64,000 nucleotides of DNA from Sphingomonas paucimobilis NBRC 13935 (GCF_000739895.2 NZ_BBJS01000043.1:62001-126000), one strand, 5' to 3'; numbered from the stretch's first letter, positions 52,132-61,646 are shown. Made by a program: numbers and translations. The notes: generated by a model not told the origin, from the letters alone.

Positions 52132-52742
52132 CAGCACACCCCATGATCGGTGGTTGAAGAATCACAGCTGCCGCCCTTCCCCCGGTCTTCCCCGCTTTCG
52201 GCCCGATCGCTCGAGACCTTATACAGTTGCACCGCCGCCTCCGAAGAGGTCGATGTCCCGGGCATTACCCCGGGCATTTGAGTAATATGGCGGCTCCGTA
52301 CCCATGCAGGCCGGCAGAAGCCGCCTGTTTAGGGCATCCCGTAGTTACGCTGAATGGAGATGCGGCGCGGTTAGGTGTCCCGTTCGTCCACTAAACCCCT
52401 CGACGAGAGGCGCACCGGATGGGCTGAGAAACAGGCGGCCAAGACATGAGACCGCTGTCATCATCCGGACCTGGCGTGACAGTCGCTTTCGCCAGTATCG
52501 CTATATAGATTGCTGCAGACTGGGATTTAAGCAGTGTAGCCTTCACCATACGCACCTTGCCCTGACCGTCATCGCCTCCATTTGCGACTAAGACGCATCT
52601 GGCCTTTTCCGAACATGCTATTGTTCCCCGTCCCTTTCGGGATTTCAGACCTTGTGAGGCCCGAGGTTAGTCCGGCGAGCAGAGGCATTCTCAACTTACC
52701 TCATCATCACTGATACTCCATTTCAGCGCCGCAACGGCGCAC
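50212..52742 (-). mobile_element. Group II intron inserted in a DUF6927 gene
   Basis: A self-splicing retroelement of about 2.5 kb. The 5' end is GTGCG (52738-52742 on the minus strand), the group II start consensus. Domain V is at 50237-50270, and the 3' end is within a few bases of 50212. The 5' domains (52132-52742) hold no gene. It encodes its own reverse transcriptase/maturase with an HNH domain. It splits the DUF6927 gene between 52743 and 50212 and lies in sense orientation, so splicing can restore the mRNA. Confidence 0.85.
50237..50270 (-). ncRNA. Group II intron domain V
   Basis: A 34-nt hairpin beginning GAGCCGCATGCGG, with tetraloop GTGAAAGC and ending GCGGTTC. It is the catalytic core of the group II intron and carries the conserved AGC-like triad region at its start. 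Confidence 0.85.
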
Positions 52743-53010
52743 TGTCCTTGTAACCGAACTGCTCGCCCGACTTGCTGGCGGGGTTCCAAAGCACCTTGCA
52801 GATGACCGCGAAGACTTCGCCCCCGACCCCGTTCCTCAGGACCTGGACCGCGGCATAGTAGGTTCGGTTCTGCGGACAGGATGAAGCGAGCACTCTCAGG
52901 CCTGAGGTGCCACCTTCCACCTCGCGGATATAGGTGAACTGGTCATCGAGATAAGCTTTCGCCGTGGCGTGTCCGCCCATCGAACGGAGCGGCATCGTGA
53001 GCCATCCCAT
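52743..53010 (-). CDS. DUF6927 protein, N-terminal exon
   Basis: The upstream part of the split DUF6927 gene: MGWLTMPLRSMGGHATAKAYLDDQ, FTYIREVEGGTSGLRVL, FAVICKVLWNPASKSGEQFGYKD. Read on, it runs into the intron and stops after a few residues, so an unspliced mRNA gives a 95-aa truncated product. The C-terminal exon is at 49847-50212. Confidence 0.82.
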
Positions 53011-53049
53011 AGAAGCATCTCCTTTGCTGGTGGCGGGTCGGCGGCGCGC

Positions 53050-54003
53050 CTATGCGACTGCGGCCAACGGCTGCTCGGTTGCCGCGACCGGATCGATGCT
53101 GGTCGCACCCACCTGCCCGCCGCTGAAGCCGAGCAGATAGTTGAAGGCCTGCTCGGCCTTGGAAGCGGCATGAATGATCGCGGTCTTGTCCGCCCGCAGA
53201 ATGCCGAGCCAGTGTGCGACGTAACTTGCGTGACTATCGTGGAGCTCGTTCGGGAGCCCGAGATGTGCGCACACCAGGCCGCTGCCGATTTCCGCGACGA
53301 GCTCCTCGAAGCTATAGGCCTGATCCCCGAAACGCTTGCCGAAGGTCCGGGCGAGACGGCTGGTACCGCCCGACCAATGGGTCGTCTCGTGCGCACGGAC
53401 CGAGGCATAATGATCCATCGTGCTGAACGAGCGCTGGTGCGGCATCTGGATGTAGTCGAAGGTCGGATGGAAGAAGGCGCGGTCGCCGCCGTGGCGGACC
53501 TCGGCCGGGATGGCGTCGAAGAAGGCGTCGATGGCGCTCTGCCGGACCGACGGGTCGACGGGCGCGATATCGTCTTCGGCAGGATAGAAATAGGCCGGCA
53601 GGCCATCGATCTGGTCGGCGTTGAAGACGATGTAATGGCGCAGGAAGCGAATGTTGCGCTCGCTCTCGGCGCCCGTGACCGGATTGGCCTCTGTCTTCTT
53701 GAAGCTCGAGTAATAGACCGACAACGAGCCGGTCTCGCCCCGGCGGACATGCCCCCCGAGCGCTTCTGCCTGACGATAGGTCATCCAGTAGCGCGACCGG
53801 TAGCCGTTCGCATCGGCGATGGCCCACAGATAGACGGTGTTGATGCCCGTGTAGGGCGTGCCGCAATGGCGCAGCGGGCGGCCGCCGGCGCCGCCGACGC
53901 GCCAGGGTCGGCTCCAAGGCGCGACGCCTTCCTCGAGCTTGCGAATGATAAGACCGGTGATCTCCGCCGCGACGTCGCGGCTCGACCTGGATTTTGCGGA
54001 CAT
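53050..54003 (-). CDS. ardC: ArdC-like antirestriction protein
   Basis: A 317-aa ArdC-family protein. The N-terminal ArdC-N ssDNA-binding domain is SSRDVAAEITGLIIRKLEEGVAPW then RPLRHCGTPYTGINTVYLW (8-60). The C-terminal zincin-like metallopeptidase has HETTHWSG (205-212) and an ESF-like YSFEELVAEIGS, with the Glu in the second motif. ArdC protects incoming ssDNA from restriction. The start at 54003 is chosen because it gives the full family N-terminus. It is the first-entering kind of gene for a conjugative plasmid. Confidence 0.92.
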   Translation of the reverse strand: MSAKSRSSRDVAAEITGLIIRKLEEGVAPWSRPWRVGGAGGRPLRHCGTPYTGINTVYLWAIADANGYRSRYWMTYRQAEALGGHVRRGETGSLSVYYSSFKKTEANPVTGAESERNIRFLRHYIVFNADQIDGLPAYFYPAEDDIAPVDPSVRQSAIDAFFDAIPAEVRHGGDRAFFHPTFDYIQMPHQRSFSTMDHYASVRAHETTHWSGGTSRLARTFGKRFGDQAYSFEELVAEIGSGLVCAHLGLPNELHDSHASYVAHWLGILRADKTAIIHAASKAEQAFNYLLGFSGGQVGATSIDPVAATEQPLAAVA

Positions 54004-54124
54004 GGCAGTGGGCTCCAAGTGGCAAGGAAGCACCGCCGACGCGCAAGGCGCCGGCGGCAGGTTGCTGAGGAGGTGATGGTCGACGCTGAAGCCGGTCCAA
54101 CGCCGGCGCCAGCGGCCGGCTGAG

Positions 54125-56233
54125 TCAGGCGTCAGCGCCTTCGAGCTCTCCGGCGGCTGAACCTCCGGGCACGCCCGGCTCGCCGCCGTCAGCGAAGTCA
54201 TCGCCGATGTCGGACGCATCTTCGGTCGCGGGACTGGATGCCGAACCGGTGTGGGCATCGGGGAAGCGCATCGCGTTGGGCACCCAGGCGAGCGCGGCCG
54301 CCTTGACCTCGGGTTCGACGATCGACTCGCCCGCGAACAGCTTCTGGCAGCTTTCCGAGATCTCCGTCTTCTTGAGCGAGGCATGGCGGGCGGAGAGCGC
54401 CGGACCGCCGACGTCATGAAGGAGGCTCATGATGCTGCCCTTGTTCACTCGATCGAAGAAGTTCGCCGACGTCGGGCGCCACCAGCTCGCCACATCGATG
54501 TCGAGGATCGAGGCCATTCGATTGTGCAGCGGGATCTGCTCGTTCGAGAGGCCCGGCTTGGCTTCGAGCGACATCGCGACGATGTAGGCAAGCCAGTTCG
54601 CCTTGCTGTCATCGTCGAGCGCTCGGAATGCCTCGAACCGGTCGACCTCGCTGTCGAACTCGGTCCAGCCCGCGTCGAGACCGTCATGGGCTTCAGCGAG
54701 ATATTCGCGCGCGCGAGACGCCGGCATGTCGCCGGTCGCAGGATCCTGCGGACCCATGGCACGGATCGTCGTGCCGTACTCGGTCGAGCTACTGGCGAGA
54801 CCGCCCGACGGATTGGTCCGGGCGTCGACCATCACGAACAGAGCATAGTCGAGCGCCAGCGCAGGCTGTGCCAGGAGGCAGGAGGCGAGAATGTCGCGGC
54901 GCTGGACCGCGAGCTCGTCATAGAGGCGCGCGCTGAGCGGCTTGCCGCCGGGCGCGACCGCCTCGTGCCGGTAGGTCGGTTCGGCCGGAGCGCCGCCGCC
55001 GACGCGGAAGCTGCCGGACGGCTGCTCCGGTTCATCGCCTTCCGCGACATGGCCGCCGTTGTCGTCGGGCCGCTCGATCAGGATTTCCTGCTCGCTGTAA
55101 TACTGCGTGTCGAGACGCATCTCGCCCTGGGGCGTCAACAGCAGGAAGGCGCCGACATGAGGCCGCAGTTCGTCGGGAAGCACCGGCGCGCGGTTCTCGA
55201 TCGCTTCCGCCTCGGCGATGAGCCGGTCATCTTCCTGGTCGAGCAGCTTGAACGCCTCTTCGGTGAGCTGCTCGTCCTGCATCGCCACCTCGAGGACGCC
55301 GCGACGCTCCTCGATCTCGACGAGGCGCGCTTTCTGTTCGTCGCTGAGAGGAGGTGGTTGGAGAATGGCGCGGTAAAGGCCGTGGGCGGCGTTGTGCGCG
55401 TAGTTGCTGGCGATCGGCCGGATCCAGGCAAGCCCGGTTTCCTCACCGATGCGCTTCGCCTCCGCTTCCATGATCTCGCCGGCAAGCCGATGCGCGATCT
55501 CAGGGTTGATCCAGCGATCGTTTCCATCGGTGAAAAGGTCGCCGTCGATCTTGCCGCCGGCGTGGCGGTAGCGCGCCTCCCCTACCAGCATGGCGATCGG
55601 ATCGCTCGCCTTGAGCGTTTCGTTGGCGATCACGCGCCGGATTGTGTCGGCCGTGACGTGGCCATGCTGATAGCTGCTCCAGACGAGGAGCTGCTTGTCC
55701 TCGCTTTCGGTCGAGGCGTAGGCCTTTGCGATATCGAGCGTGATCTCGCCCTTGCTCAGCGCTTCGAAGATCGGCTCCGCGAGCGAGGCAAGGCGCAGGC
55801 GGCCTTCGACGAAGCGCCGGGTGACGCCGAAGCGCTTGGCGACCGCGTCGATGTCTCCGGTCGTGCCGATGAAATGCTGGAAGGCGCGGCATTCTTCCGC
55901 CGGCGTCATCTTGAGCTGGTGGAAGTTCGTTGCGGTCGAGGTCTCGGAAAGCTCGGCATCGTCGCCGGTCAGCACCATGACGGGCACGTCGAAGTCGGCA
56001 TCGCTGATCGACCCGCGATCGGCGAGGAGGCGGAGCGCGCGCCAGCGACGTCCTCCGTCGAATACCTCATAGGTGCCCCTGGGCTTCTTGGCCGGCGTGA
56101 CGAGCAGGTTTTGGAGGACGCCCTTGGCTTCGATGCTCGCGGCCATGGGCTCGATCTGGAGCTGCTCGTCGGGCGCGGTGCGCACGTTGATCGGCGACAG
56201 GCGCAGCTTGTTCAGTTTGACGGTCTGGATCAT
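54125..56233 (-). CDS. ParB/Spo0J-like nuclease-domain protein (long)
   Basis: A 702-aa protein with an N-terminal ParB-like domain: LNKLRLSPINVRTAPDEQLQIEPMAASIEAKGVLQN and YEVFDGGRRWRALRLLADRG. A ParB-type helix-turn-helix region follows (DIDAVAKRFGVTRRFVEGRLRLASLAEPIFEAL). The C-terminal 300 residues are acidic and unassigned. The start at 56233 is preferred. It lies between ArdC and the giant methyltransferase-helicase, in the order seen on many alphaproteobacterial plasmids. Confidence 0.9.
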   Translation of the reverse strand: MIQTVKLNKLRLSPINVRTAPDEQLQIEPMAASIEAKGVLQNLLVTPAKKPRGTYEVFDGGRRWRALRLLADRGSISDADFDVPVMVLTGDDAELSETSTATNFHQLKMTPAEECRAFQHFIGTTGDIDAVAKRFGVTRRFVEGRLRLASLAEPIFEALSKGEITLDIAKAYASTESEDKQLLVWSSYQHGHVTADTIRRVIANETLKASDPIAMLVGEARYRHAGGKIDGDLFTDGNDRWINPEIAHRLAGEIMEAEAKRIGEETGLAWIRPIASNYAHNAAHGLYRAILQPPPLSDEQKARLVEIEERRGVLEVAMQDEQLTEEAFKLLDQEDDRLIAEAEAIENRAPVLPDELRPHVGAFLLLTPQGEMRLDTQYYSEQEILIERPDDNGGHVAEGDEPEQPSGSFRVGGGAPAEPTYRHEAVAPGGKPLSARLYDELAVQRRDILASCLLAQPALALDYALFVMVDARTNPSGGLASSSTEYGTTIRAMGPQDPATGDMPASRAREYLAEAHDGLDAGWTEFDSEVDRFEAFRALDDDSKANWLAYIVAMSLEAKPGLSNEQIPLHNRMASILDIDVASWWRPTSANFFDRVNKGSIMSLLHDVGGPALSARHASLKKTEISESCQKLFAGESIVEPEVKAAALAWVPNAMRFPDAHTGSASSPATEDASDIGDDFADGGEPGVPGGSAAGELEGADA

Positions 56234-56282
56234 CGGGGGAACTCCTGGTGGCGTCCGGCATCTCCCGGACACCACCCCCGCT

Positions 56283-56296
56283 CCCCCTCCCCTTTC
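56283..56296 (-). repeat. Purine-rich tract upstream of the ParB-like gene
   Basis: GAAAGGGGAGGGGG on the minus strand, 50-63 nt before the ATG at 56233. Same type as five other tracts. Confidence 0.5.
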
Positions 56297-56331
56297 CCGA
56301 GACGTCCCGACCCTCGGCAGAGTCCGGTCCG

Positions 56332-59300
56332 TCAGCCGCTGCCGGCCAGGATGCGCTCGAGCACCTCCGCGGCAGCGGGCACCGGCAGGAACACCCGCGT
56401 GCGGTACTGGATCACCTCGGTGAAGCAGCCGATCGACTTCAGCCACGCGATCTGCTCGGCAGGCGCGCCGACCAGCTCGATGCGCGGCGATCCGTTCACA
56501 AGCGCGCGCTTGATCGTCATCGGGAAGGGGCGGCTGAGGTCGACGCTACGGCCGGAGAAGGCCGATTTCGCGATGTCGCTCGCGGGCAGGTCCTCGGCGC
56601 GATCCAGGCCGAGCTTGGTGAAGAGCTGAACAACATGCTCGTCAAAGACGAGACGGCCCAGCCAGCTGTTCCCAGCCTTGTCGGCGATGCGGTTGACGAC
56701 AAGATGGTCGCTGGGCAGCGCCGACCAGATCGGCAGGAGGAGGCCGGTCGCAAGACGGATCGTCTCGGTGTCGACCTTGTTGGCGGCGCGCTCGGCTTCC
56801 TCCAGCCATTTCGCGCAGAAGGCCTCGCGATCAATCATCGTCCAGGCACTCTCGAAGAGCTCCTGCTCGCGCAGATATTCGCGGCGCGTCGGCCGCGTCA
56901 GCTCGAAGCGCGGGATTGGGGTGCCCTCCTTCTCCTCCATAAGCGAGCGGGCCCGCGTCTGGAGGGCCACCATGCCGGACTTGCCGTTGACCAGGAAGGC
57001 GGCGGTCGCATCGGCGTCGGCGATGTGGAGGATGCGTTCGAGCGGGACCGGCGTGCGTCGATGGGCGATCTCGATCGTGAGAAGATGCGAGGTCGCGCCG
57101 CTGACCGGGTCGGTTCTGAGCAGCGTGTCGTCCGTCAGCGTTGCCGTGTCGACGAGGATGGTCTCGACGCCGACGTCGAGCCTGCCGGCGTCGCGCGCGG
57201 CCGAGACCCGGGTTTCCACCAGCGCAAGGAACTCGTCGAAGATCCTGTTCTGGAGCGCGATCGGAAGCGCTAGGATGCGATTGAGCCAGCGCTGGATGGG
57301 CGGGAGCTCGTCCTTCATGACGCCGTCCTTGTCGCAGAGCTCGAGCCCGGTGCGCCGCTCGAACTCGGCTTGGCTGACGCTGGTCAGCTTGCCGCCTACG
57401 AGCAGGTGGAACCAGCTCACCAGCGCCGCACAGGCATATTCGCTCTCGAGATTGTCGGCGGGATCGAAGAGGTTTTGGCCGCCTGTCTGGCGCTGGCCGC
57501 GGGTGAGCGCGCCGAGGCTGTCCAGCCGGCGAGCGATCGTGCTCGTGAAGCGCAGCTCGCCCTTGCAGTCGGTCGTGACCGGCCGGAAGAGCGGCGTGCT
57601 CGCTTGGTGCGTGCGATGAGTGCGACCGAGGCCCTGGATGGCGCGATCAGCGCGCCAACCCGGCTCGAGGAGCAGGTGAACGCGCTGCTCCTGGTTCACG
57701 ACATCGCGGGACGCGTGGTACGACCGCCCGGTGCCGCCGGCGTCCGAGAAGATGAGGACGCGCTTGCGGCCTTGCGTGAAGGCAGCCGCCTCGGCCTGGC
57801 TGGTCCTGCTGGAGCGGGTCTCCAGCTTCTGCCGACCGTCTCCGGTCGAGATCAGCCGCTTGGTCCGCCCGGTCACCTCTGCCACATTGTCGTGGCCGAA
57901 GTGCTCGAGCAGGCCATCGAGCGCCGACATGATGGGCGGCAGCGCGCAGAGATGTTCGATGAGTTGGGTGCGCGCCGCCTCGGCTTCGGGGTTGTAGACG
58001 GGATTGCCCGCCTCGTCCTCCATCGGCACGGAGCGCTGCGTTCCCGTGTCGTCGGTAAACACCCGCATCTGCCGGGTCGGGAAGGCGCGTTCGAGATAGT
58101 CGATCACATATTCGCGGGGTGAGAGGTCGATCTCGAGGTCGGCCCGCTCGTCGGGGCTCAACGCGCCGAGCCGGCGATCGAGGATGGACTCGGCCGTGGT
58201 GACGAGTTGAAGCACGACCGACTGGCCGTTTGCCAAATGGTCCTGAACCGCGGCGATCACGGTCGGCAGCTTCATCGAGAGGAGGACCTGGCCGAAGAAG
58301 CGCTGCTTGGTCGATTCGAAGCGTGACCGCGCGGAGGCCTTGGCGCCGCTGTTAAGCGTCGTGCTTTCCAGGCCATCGACGACGCTGGTCAGCTCGAGCG
58401 CCCGCTCCATGTTCTGGTGGATGATGGCCCAGGCATCGGCATAGGTGTCGTAGACGGCGATCTGCGCGGGTGTCAGCTCGTGGCGCAGGATCTCGTATTC
58501 GACCCCTGCGAAGCTGAGCGCGCGTGCCACGTAGAGGCCGGTCGCCTTGAGGTCGCGCGCGACCAGCTCCATCGCGGCGATGCCGCCTTTGCGTATGCCG
58601 CTGATGAACTGCTCCCGGTCCGCGAACGCGGTTTCCGGGCCCCAGAGACCGAGCCGCACCGCGTAAGCGAGATTGTTCACGTCGGATGCGCCGGTCGCCG
58701 ATGCATAAAGCACGCGCGCACCTGGCAGCTGGTTCTGGAGGAGGACGCCGCAGACTCCCTGCTGTGATCCTTCCTTTGCGCCCAGAGCCCCCTCCCCGCC
58801 CGCCACGCCGCCCATCTCGTGCGCTTCGTCGAATGCAATGACACCGTCGAAATCGCCGCCCGCCCAGTCGACGATCTGTTTCAGCCGGCTGTGATCGCGG
58901 CGCAGCGAGCGCAAGGTGGGATAGGTGACGAGAAGGACGCCTTGGTCGAGCCTGATCGGCTCGTCGATCTTCCAGTTGGAGATGGGCTGGATGTCGCCGC
59001 TGAGACCGCCAAGAGCGGTCCAGTCGCGGCGCGCGTCTTCGAGCAGCGGCGCGTTCTTGGTGACCCAGATATTCCGCCGGCGTCCCTGGAGCCAGCTATC
59101 GAGGATGCAGGCCGCGATCTGTCGACCCTTGCCGGCGCCGGTGCCGTCGCCAAGGAAGAATCCTTTGCGGTAGGCTTCGCCGTCCTCGGCCAGGATCAGC
59201 CCGACGCCTTCCTTGTCGGGCTTGAAACGTCCCGGGATGGTCTGCGCCCATGCGTGCCCGGCATAGACGACGGTCTCGAGCTGCGAGGCGGATAGCAAGC

Positions 59301-60555
59301 GTTCGGCGACAGTTCGCTCGGGCAGTGCAGGCAGATAGTCGGGGATAGGCGCGGGTATCGATCCCATCGCCACCGATTCCACGAGCGGGGTCGGGTGATC
59401 GCCGGCCTTGGCGAAGAGGATGCGGCTCGGCCGATAGGGGAGGTAGACGCCCGTCTGCTCGAGGAGGGGCGCCGGCGTGTCCAGCTTCTCATATTCGACA
59501 GGAAGTACATCGTTGCGGACGGGCGCGTGATAGGCGCGGGGTGCCGGGCGGCTGCTTTTGACGGCCCGAAAGAACGAAATGCCACCCGAGCGGTTGGGCC
59601 GTGTCACGGTCGGCTCGGCCCGCGCCGCCGATCGTTCGGAGACGCTGAGCGTGCCGAGGAGATCCGCGATGGAGGAGCGCTGAATGGTGGCGGCCGGTGC
59701 CTTGCCCGGCGTCTTGTCGATGACGAACATGCGGACCGCGATCGAGGTCCCATGTTTGAGATAGCAGTTCTCGAGCCTGATGGCGGTCCGGACCGTGACG
59801 TCGCGCAGAATGGTTTCATACTGATCGCGCATCCTGGCGCTGGGGCCGAACCAGTCCGGCATGATCGCGACCAGTCGTCCGCCTGCCTGCAGCCGTCGAA
59901 TGGCTGCCTGGAGATGGCGGACGGCAGCATAGTCGTCTGCGCCGCGGCCGAGAGAGCGCGAGAACGGCGGGTTCATCAGGATGAGCGTCGGGCGGTCGCT
60001 TGCCGAAAGCACGGAGTTGATGGTCGCGCCGTCGTGGCCGGTCACCGCAGCGCTGGGGAAGACGTCTGGCAGCCGAACACGACGCGAGCGGTCGAGTTCG
60101 TTGAGGTGGAGCGCCCGGTGGGCCGGGATCTGTGCCACCAGAAGCCCGTTGCCGGCGCTGGGCTCCAGGATCACATCGTCGGGCTGACTGTTGGCGAGCA
60201 GCACGGCAACGGCGGCAATGTCGACGGGGGTCGAGAACTGCTGCCATTCGATCTGCTCTTCGCTGCGCACGGTCTGGGTCGGCAGCCGAGAGGAAAGGTC
60301 GATCAGCGCCGCGACGTCAGCGAATGAGGAGAGGCTTGGCCCGGCAGCCCGCAGGTGGAGCGCGACCGCATGTTCAAGAACCTCAAAGCTGGCGCGCTGA
60401 GTCCAGCGACCTTCGGCGTCGGAGCCGCCGAAGGCTTCGACCATGGCCTCATTGAGCAGCCGACGGGTGATCGTGTCCCCTGCGCGCAAATGTGGAAGGA
60501 GGAGGCGCGCGGCGCGGCGATCGGCGCCTTCGGCCGCATGGATTGGGGTCGTCAT
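56332..60555 (-). CDS. Bifunctional methyltransferase/Strawberry-notch-type helicase
   Basis: A 1407-aa plasmid protein. An N-terminal N6-type methyltransferase has EPSAGNGLL (131-139) and NPPF (195-198). A long SNF2-like helicase follows: DGTGAGKGRQIAACI as Walker A, IAFDEAHEMGGVAGG with DEAH, and the C-terminal hallmark DAGGTGRSYHASRDV and QGLGRTHRT. This combination is the Strawberry-notch-like class of plasmids and phages. It is thought to help incoming DNA or protect it; the exact role is not known. It follows the Toprim gene on the same strand. Confidence 0.93.
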   Translation of the reverse strand: MTTPIHAAEGADRRAARLLLPHLRAGDTITRRLLNEAMVEAFGGSDAEGRWTQRASFEVLEHAVALHLRAAGPSLSSFADVAALIDLSSRLPTQTVRSEEQIEWQQFSTPVDIAAVAVLLANSQPDDVILEPSAGNGLLVAQIPAHRALHLNELDRSRRVRLPDVFPSAAVTGHDGATINSVLSASDRPTLILMNPPFSRSLGRGADDYAAVRHLQAAIRRLQAGGRLVAIMPDWFGPSARMRDQYETILRDVTVRTAIRLENCYLKHGTSIAVRMFVIDKTPGKAPAATIQRSSIADLLGTLSVSERSAARAEPTVTRPNRSGGISFFRAVKSSRPAPRAYHAPVRNDVLPVEYEKLDTPAPLLEQTGVYLPYRPSRILFAKAGDHPTPLVESVAMGSIPAPIPDYLPALPERTVAERLLSASQLETVVYAGHAWAQTIPGRFKPDKEGVGLILAEDGEAYRKGFFLGDGTGAGKGRQIAACILDSWLQGRRRNIWVTKNAPLLEDARRDWTALGGLSGDIQPISNWKIDEPIRLDQGVLLVTYPTLRSLRRDHSRLKQIVDWAGGDFDGVIAFDEAHEMGGVAGGEGALGAKEGSQQGVCGVLLQNQLPGARVLYASATGASDVNNLAYAVRLGLWGPETAFADREQFISGIRKGGIAAMELVARDLKATGLYVARALSFAGVEYEILRHELTPAQIAVYDTYADAWAIIHQNMERALELTSVVDGLESTTLNSGAKASARSRFESTKQRFFGQVLLSMKLPTVIAAVQDHLANGQSVVLQLVTTAESILDRRLGALSPDERADLEIDLSPREYVIDYLERAFPTRQMRVFTDDTGTQRSVPMEDEAGNPVYNPEAEAARTQLIEHLCALPPIMSALDGLLEHFGHDNVAEVTGRTKRLISTGDGRQKLETRSSRTSQAEAAAFTQGRKRVLIFSDAGGTGRSYHASRDVVNQEQRVHLLLEPGWRADRAIQGLGRTHRTHQASTPLFRPVTTDCKGELRFTSTIARRLDSLGALTRGQRQTGGQNLFDPADNLESEYACAALVSWFHLLVGGKLTSVSQAEFERRTGLELCDKDGVMKDELPPIQRWLNRILALPIALQNRIFDEFLALVETRVSAARDAGRLDVGVETILVDTATLTDDTLLRTDPVSGATSHLLTIEIAHRRTPVPLERILHIADADATAAFLVNGKSGMVALQTRARSLMEEKEGTPIPRFELTRPTRREYLREQELFESAWTMIDREAFCAKWLEEAERAANKVDTETIRLATGLLLPIWSALPSDHLVVNRIADKAGNSWLGRLVFDEHVVQLFTKLGLDRAEDLPASDIAKSAFSGRSVDLSRPFPMTIKRALVNGSPRIELVGAPAEQIAWLKSIGCFTEVIQYRTRVFLPVPAAAEVLERILAGSG

Positions 60556-60604
60556 GTGGGGGTCTCCTGCGTGGCTGCACCCTCGGCAGCTGCACGCCCT
60601 CGAT

Positions 60605-60620
60605 CCCCCTCCCCTTTTCC
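60605..60620 (-). repeat. Purine-rich tract upstream of the methyltransferase-helicase gene
   Basis: GGAAAAGGGGAGGGGG on the minus strand, 50-65 nt before the ATG at 60555. Same type as five other tracts. Confidence 0.5.
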
Positions 60621-60632
60621 GGCGCGGCGAGC

Positions 60633-61487
60633 CTAGCCGCGCTTATCCCGTTCACGGGCATCGAGAACCTTCGCCCAATCCTTGAAGCCATGCGGTGGAG
60701 GTGCCCGACGGATGGCGAGATCCTGCCGGGCATAGCGTTCCTCGGCCTTGTGCGCGGCGCGTCGGCCCTCCGGGTCGTTATCTTGCGCAATCATAAGCGT
60801 CGTGACGCTGCCCGGGATGGCAAGCTGGTCGAGGCGGCGCGCGCCGAGCGAGGCCCAGCACGGGATGCCGTGGAGCCGGGTGAAAGCGGCCGCGGTCTCG
60901 AAGCCTTCGGCGATCGCGAGGGTCGCACCCCCTTCCCCGCCCCGCCACGCGCCGCTTTGCGGCGTTCCGATCATGAGCTTGCGGGTGTAGTCGGCCGTGG
61001 CAGGATCAAGGAAGATCCGCTGGATCGCGACAAGCTGGCGTGGACTGCGGACTGCGATCAGCAGTGCCGGTTCGAAGACCGTCCTGGGCCTCGGAAGATA
61101 GGGGCAGCGCGGGTGGAAGCGAATGTCCGAGGGGGGTGGAAGCAGATGACGTCGGCCAAGATAACGTTCGGCGAGCGTGCCGCGCACGTCGACGGCCTGG
61201 TCCCAGAGTCGCGACACGTTCCCAGTCCGCGGTGGGCCAGCTTCGGTGGGGCTCGGATAATGGCGATCGGCGCGCACGCGGCGCAGCTCGCGCAACACGT
61301 CGTCGCGAGCGCACCCGGCGAAGCAGGTGACGAGAATGTCGCTATCGCCCTGGCGGATCGAGAGACTCGGAGTGGCGTCGCTGTGCGCCGGACAGCGGCA
61401 CATCGCGACATAGCGATACCAGGTGCCGCCGAGGGTGCCGACGAGGTCGACCAGCTGCTGTGTTGGACGTCGTGCGGTGAGAGGCAT
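60633..61487 (-). CDS. Toprim domain protein with zinc-finger (primase-like)
   Basis: A 284-aa protein with an N-terminal CHC2-like zinc finger (C30, C32, H35, C55, C59: CRCPAHSDATPSLSI ... TCFAGC) and a Toprim domain: TLAIAEGFETAAAF with the catalytic Glu and LMIAQDNDPEGRRAA with the DxD. It resembles plasmid or phage primase/helicase fragments; it may prime or unwind the plasmid. It is the first gene of the Toprim-methyltransferase-ParB-ArdC run. The ATG at 61487 has GGAGAAAATTA in front. Confidence 0.88.
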   Translation of the reverse strand: MPLTARRPTQQLVDLVGTLGGTWYRYVAMCRCPAHSDATPSLSIRQGDSDILVTCFAGCARDDVLRELRRVRADRHYPSPTEAGPPRTGNVSRLWDQAVDVRGTLAERYLGRRHLLPPPSDIRFHPRCPYLPRPRTVFEPALLIAVRSPRQLVAIQRIFLDPATADYTRKLMIGTPQSGAWRGGEGGATLAIAEGFETAAAFTRLHGIPCWASLGARRLDQLAIPGSVTTLMIAQDNDPEGRRAAHKAEERYARQDLAIRRAPPPHGFKDWAKVLDARERDKRG

Positions 61488-61515
61488 TAATTTTCTCCGG
61501 GCTCAGACGCTCGGT

Positions 61516-61530
61516 CCCCCTCCCCTCTTC
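61516..61530 (-). repeat. Purine-rich tract upstream of the Toprim gene
   Basis: GAAGAGGGGAGGGGG on the minus strand, 29-43 nt before the ATG at 61487. Same type as five other tracts. AT-rich text (AAAAAAATATC) follows on the plus strand. Confidence 0.5.
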
Positions 61531-61646
61531 GTTCTCAAAAAAATATCAAAACCACCGCTGCGCCAGCAGCGGGAGCGATTCTCCGATTCTAGAGATTCTG
61601 ATTCAGGCCGAGATTACTGCCTGCTTTCAACAGGTTGGTAGACCAT

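Noticed and set aside
54251..56629. Very long plus-strand open frame opposite the ParB-like gene
   Set aside because: Antisense shadow of a real gene, without family resemblance and with a typical GC-rich antisense composition.
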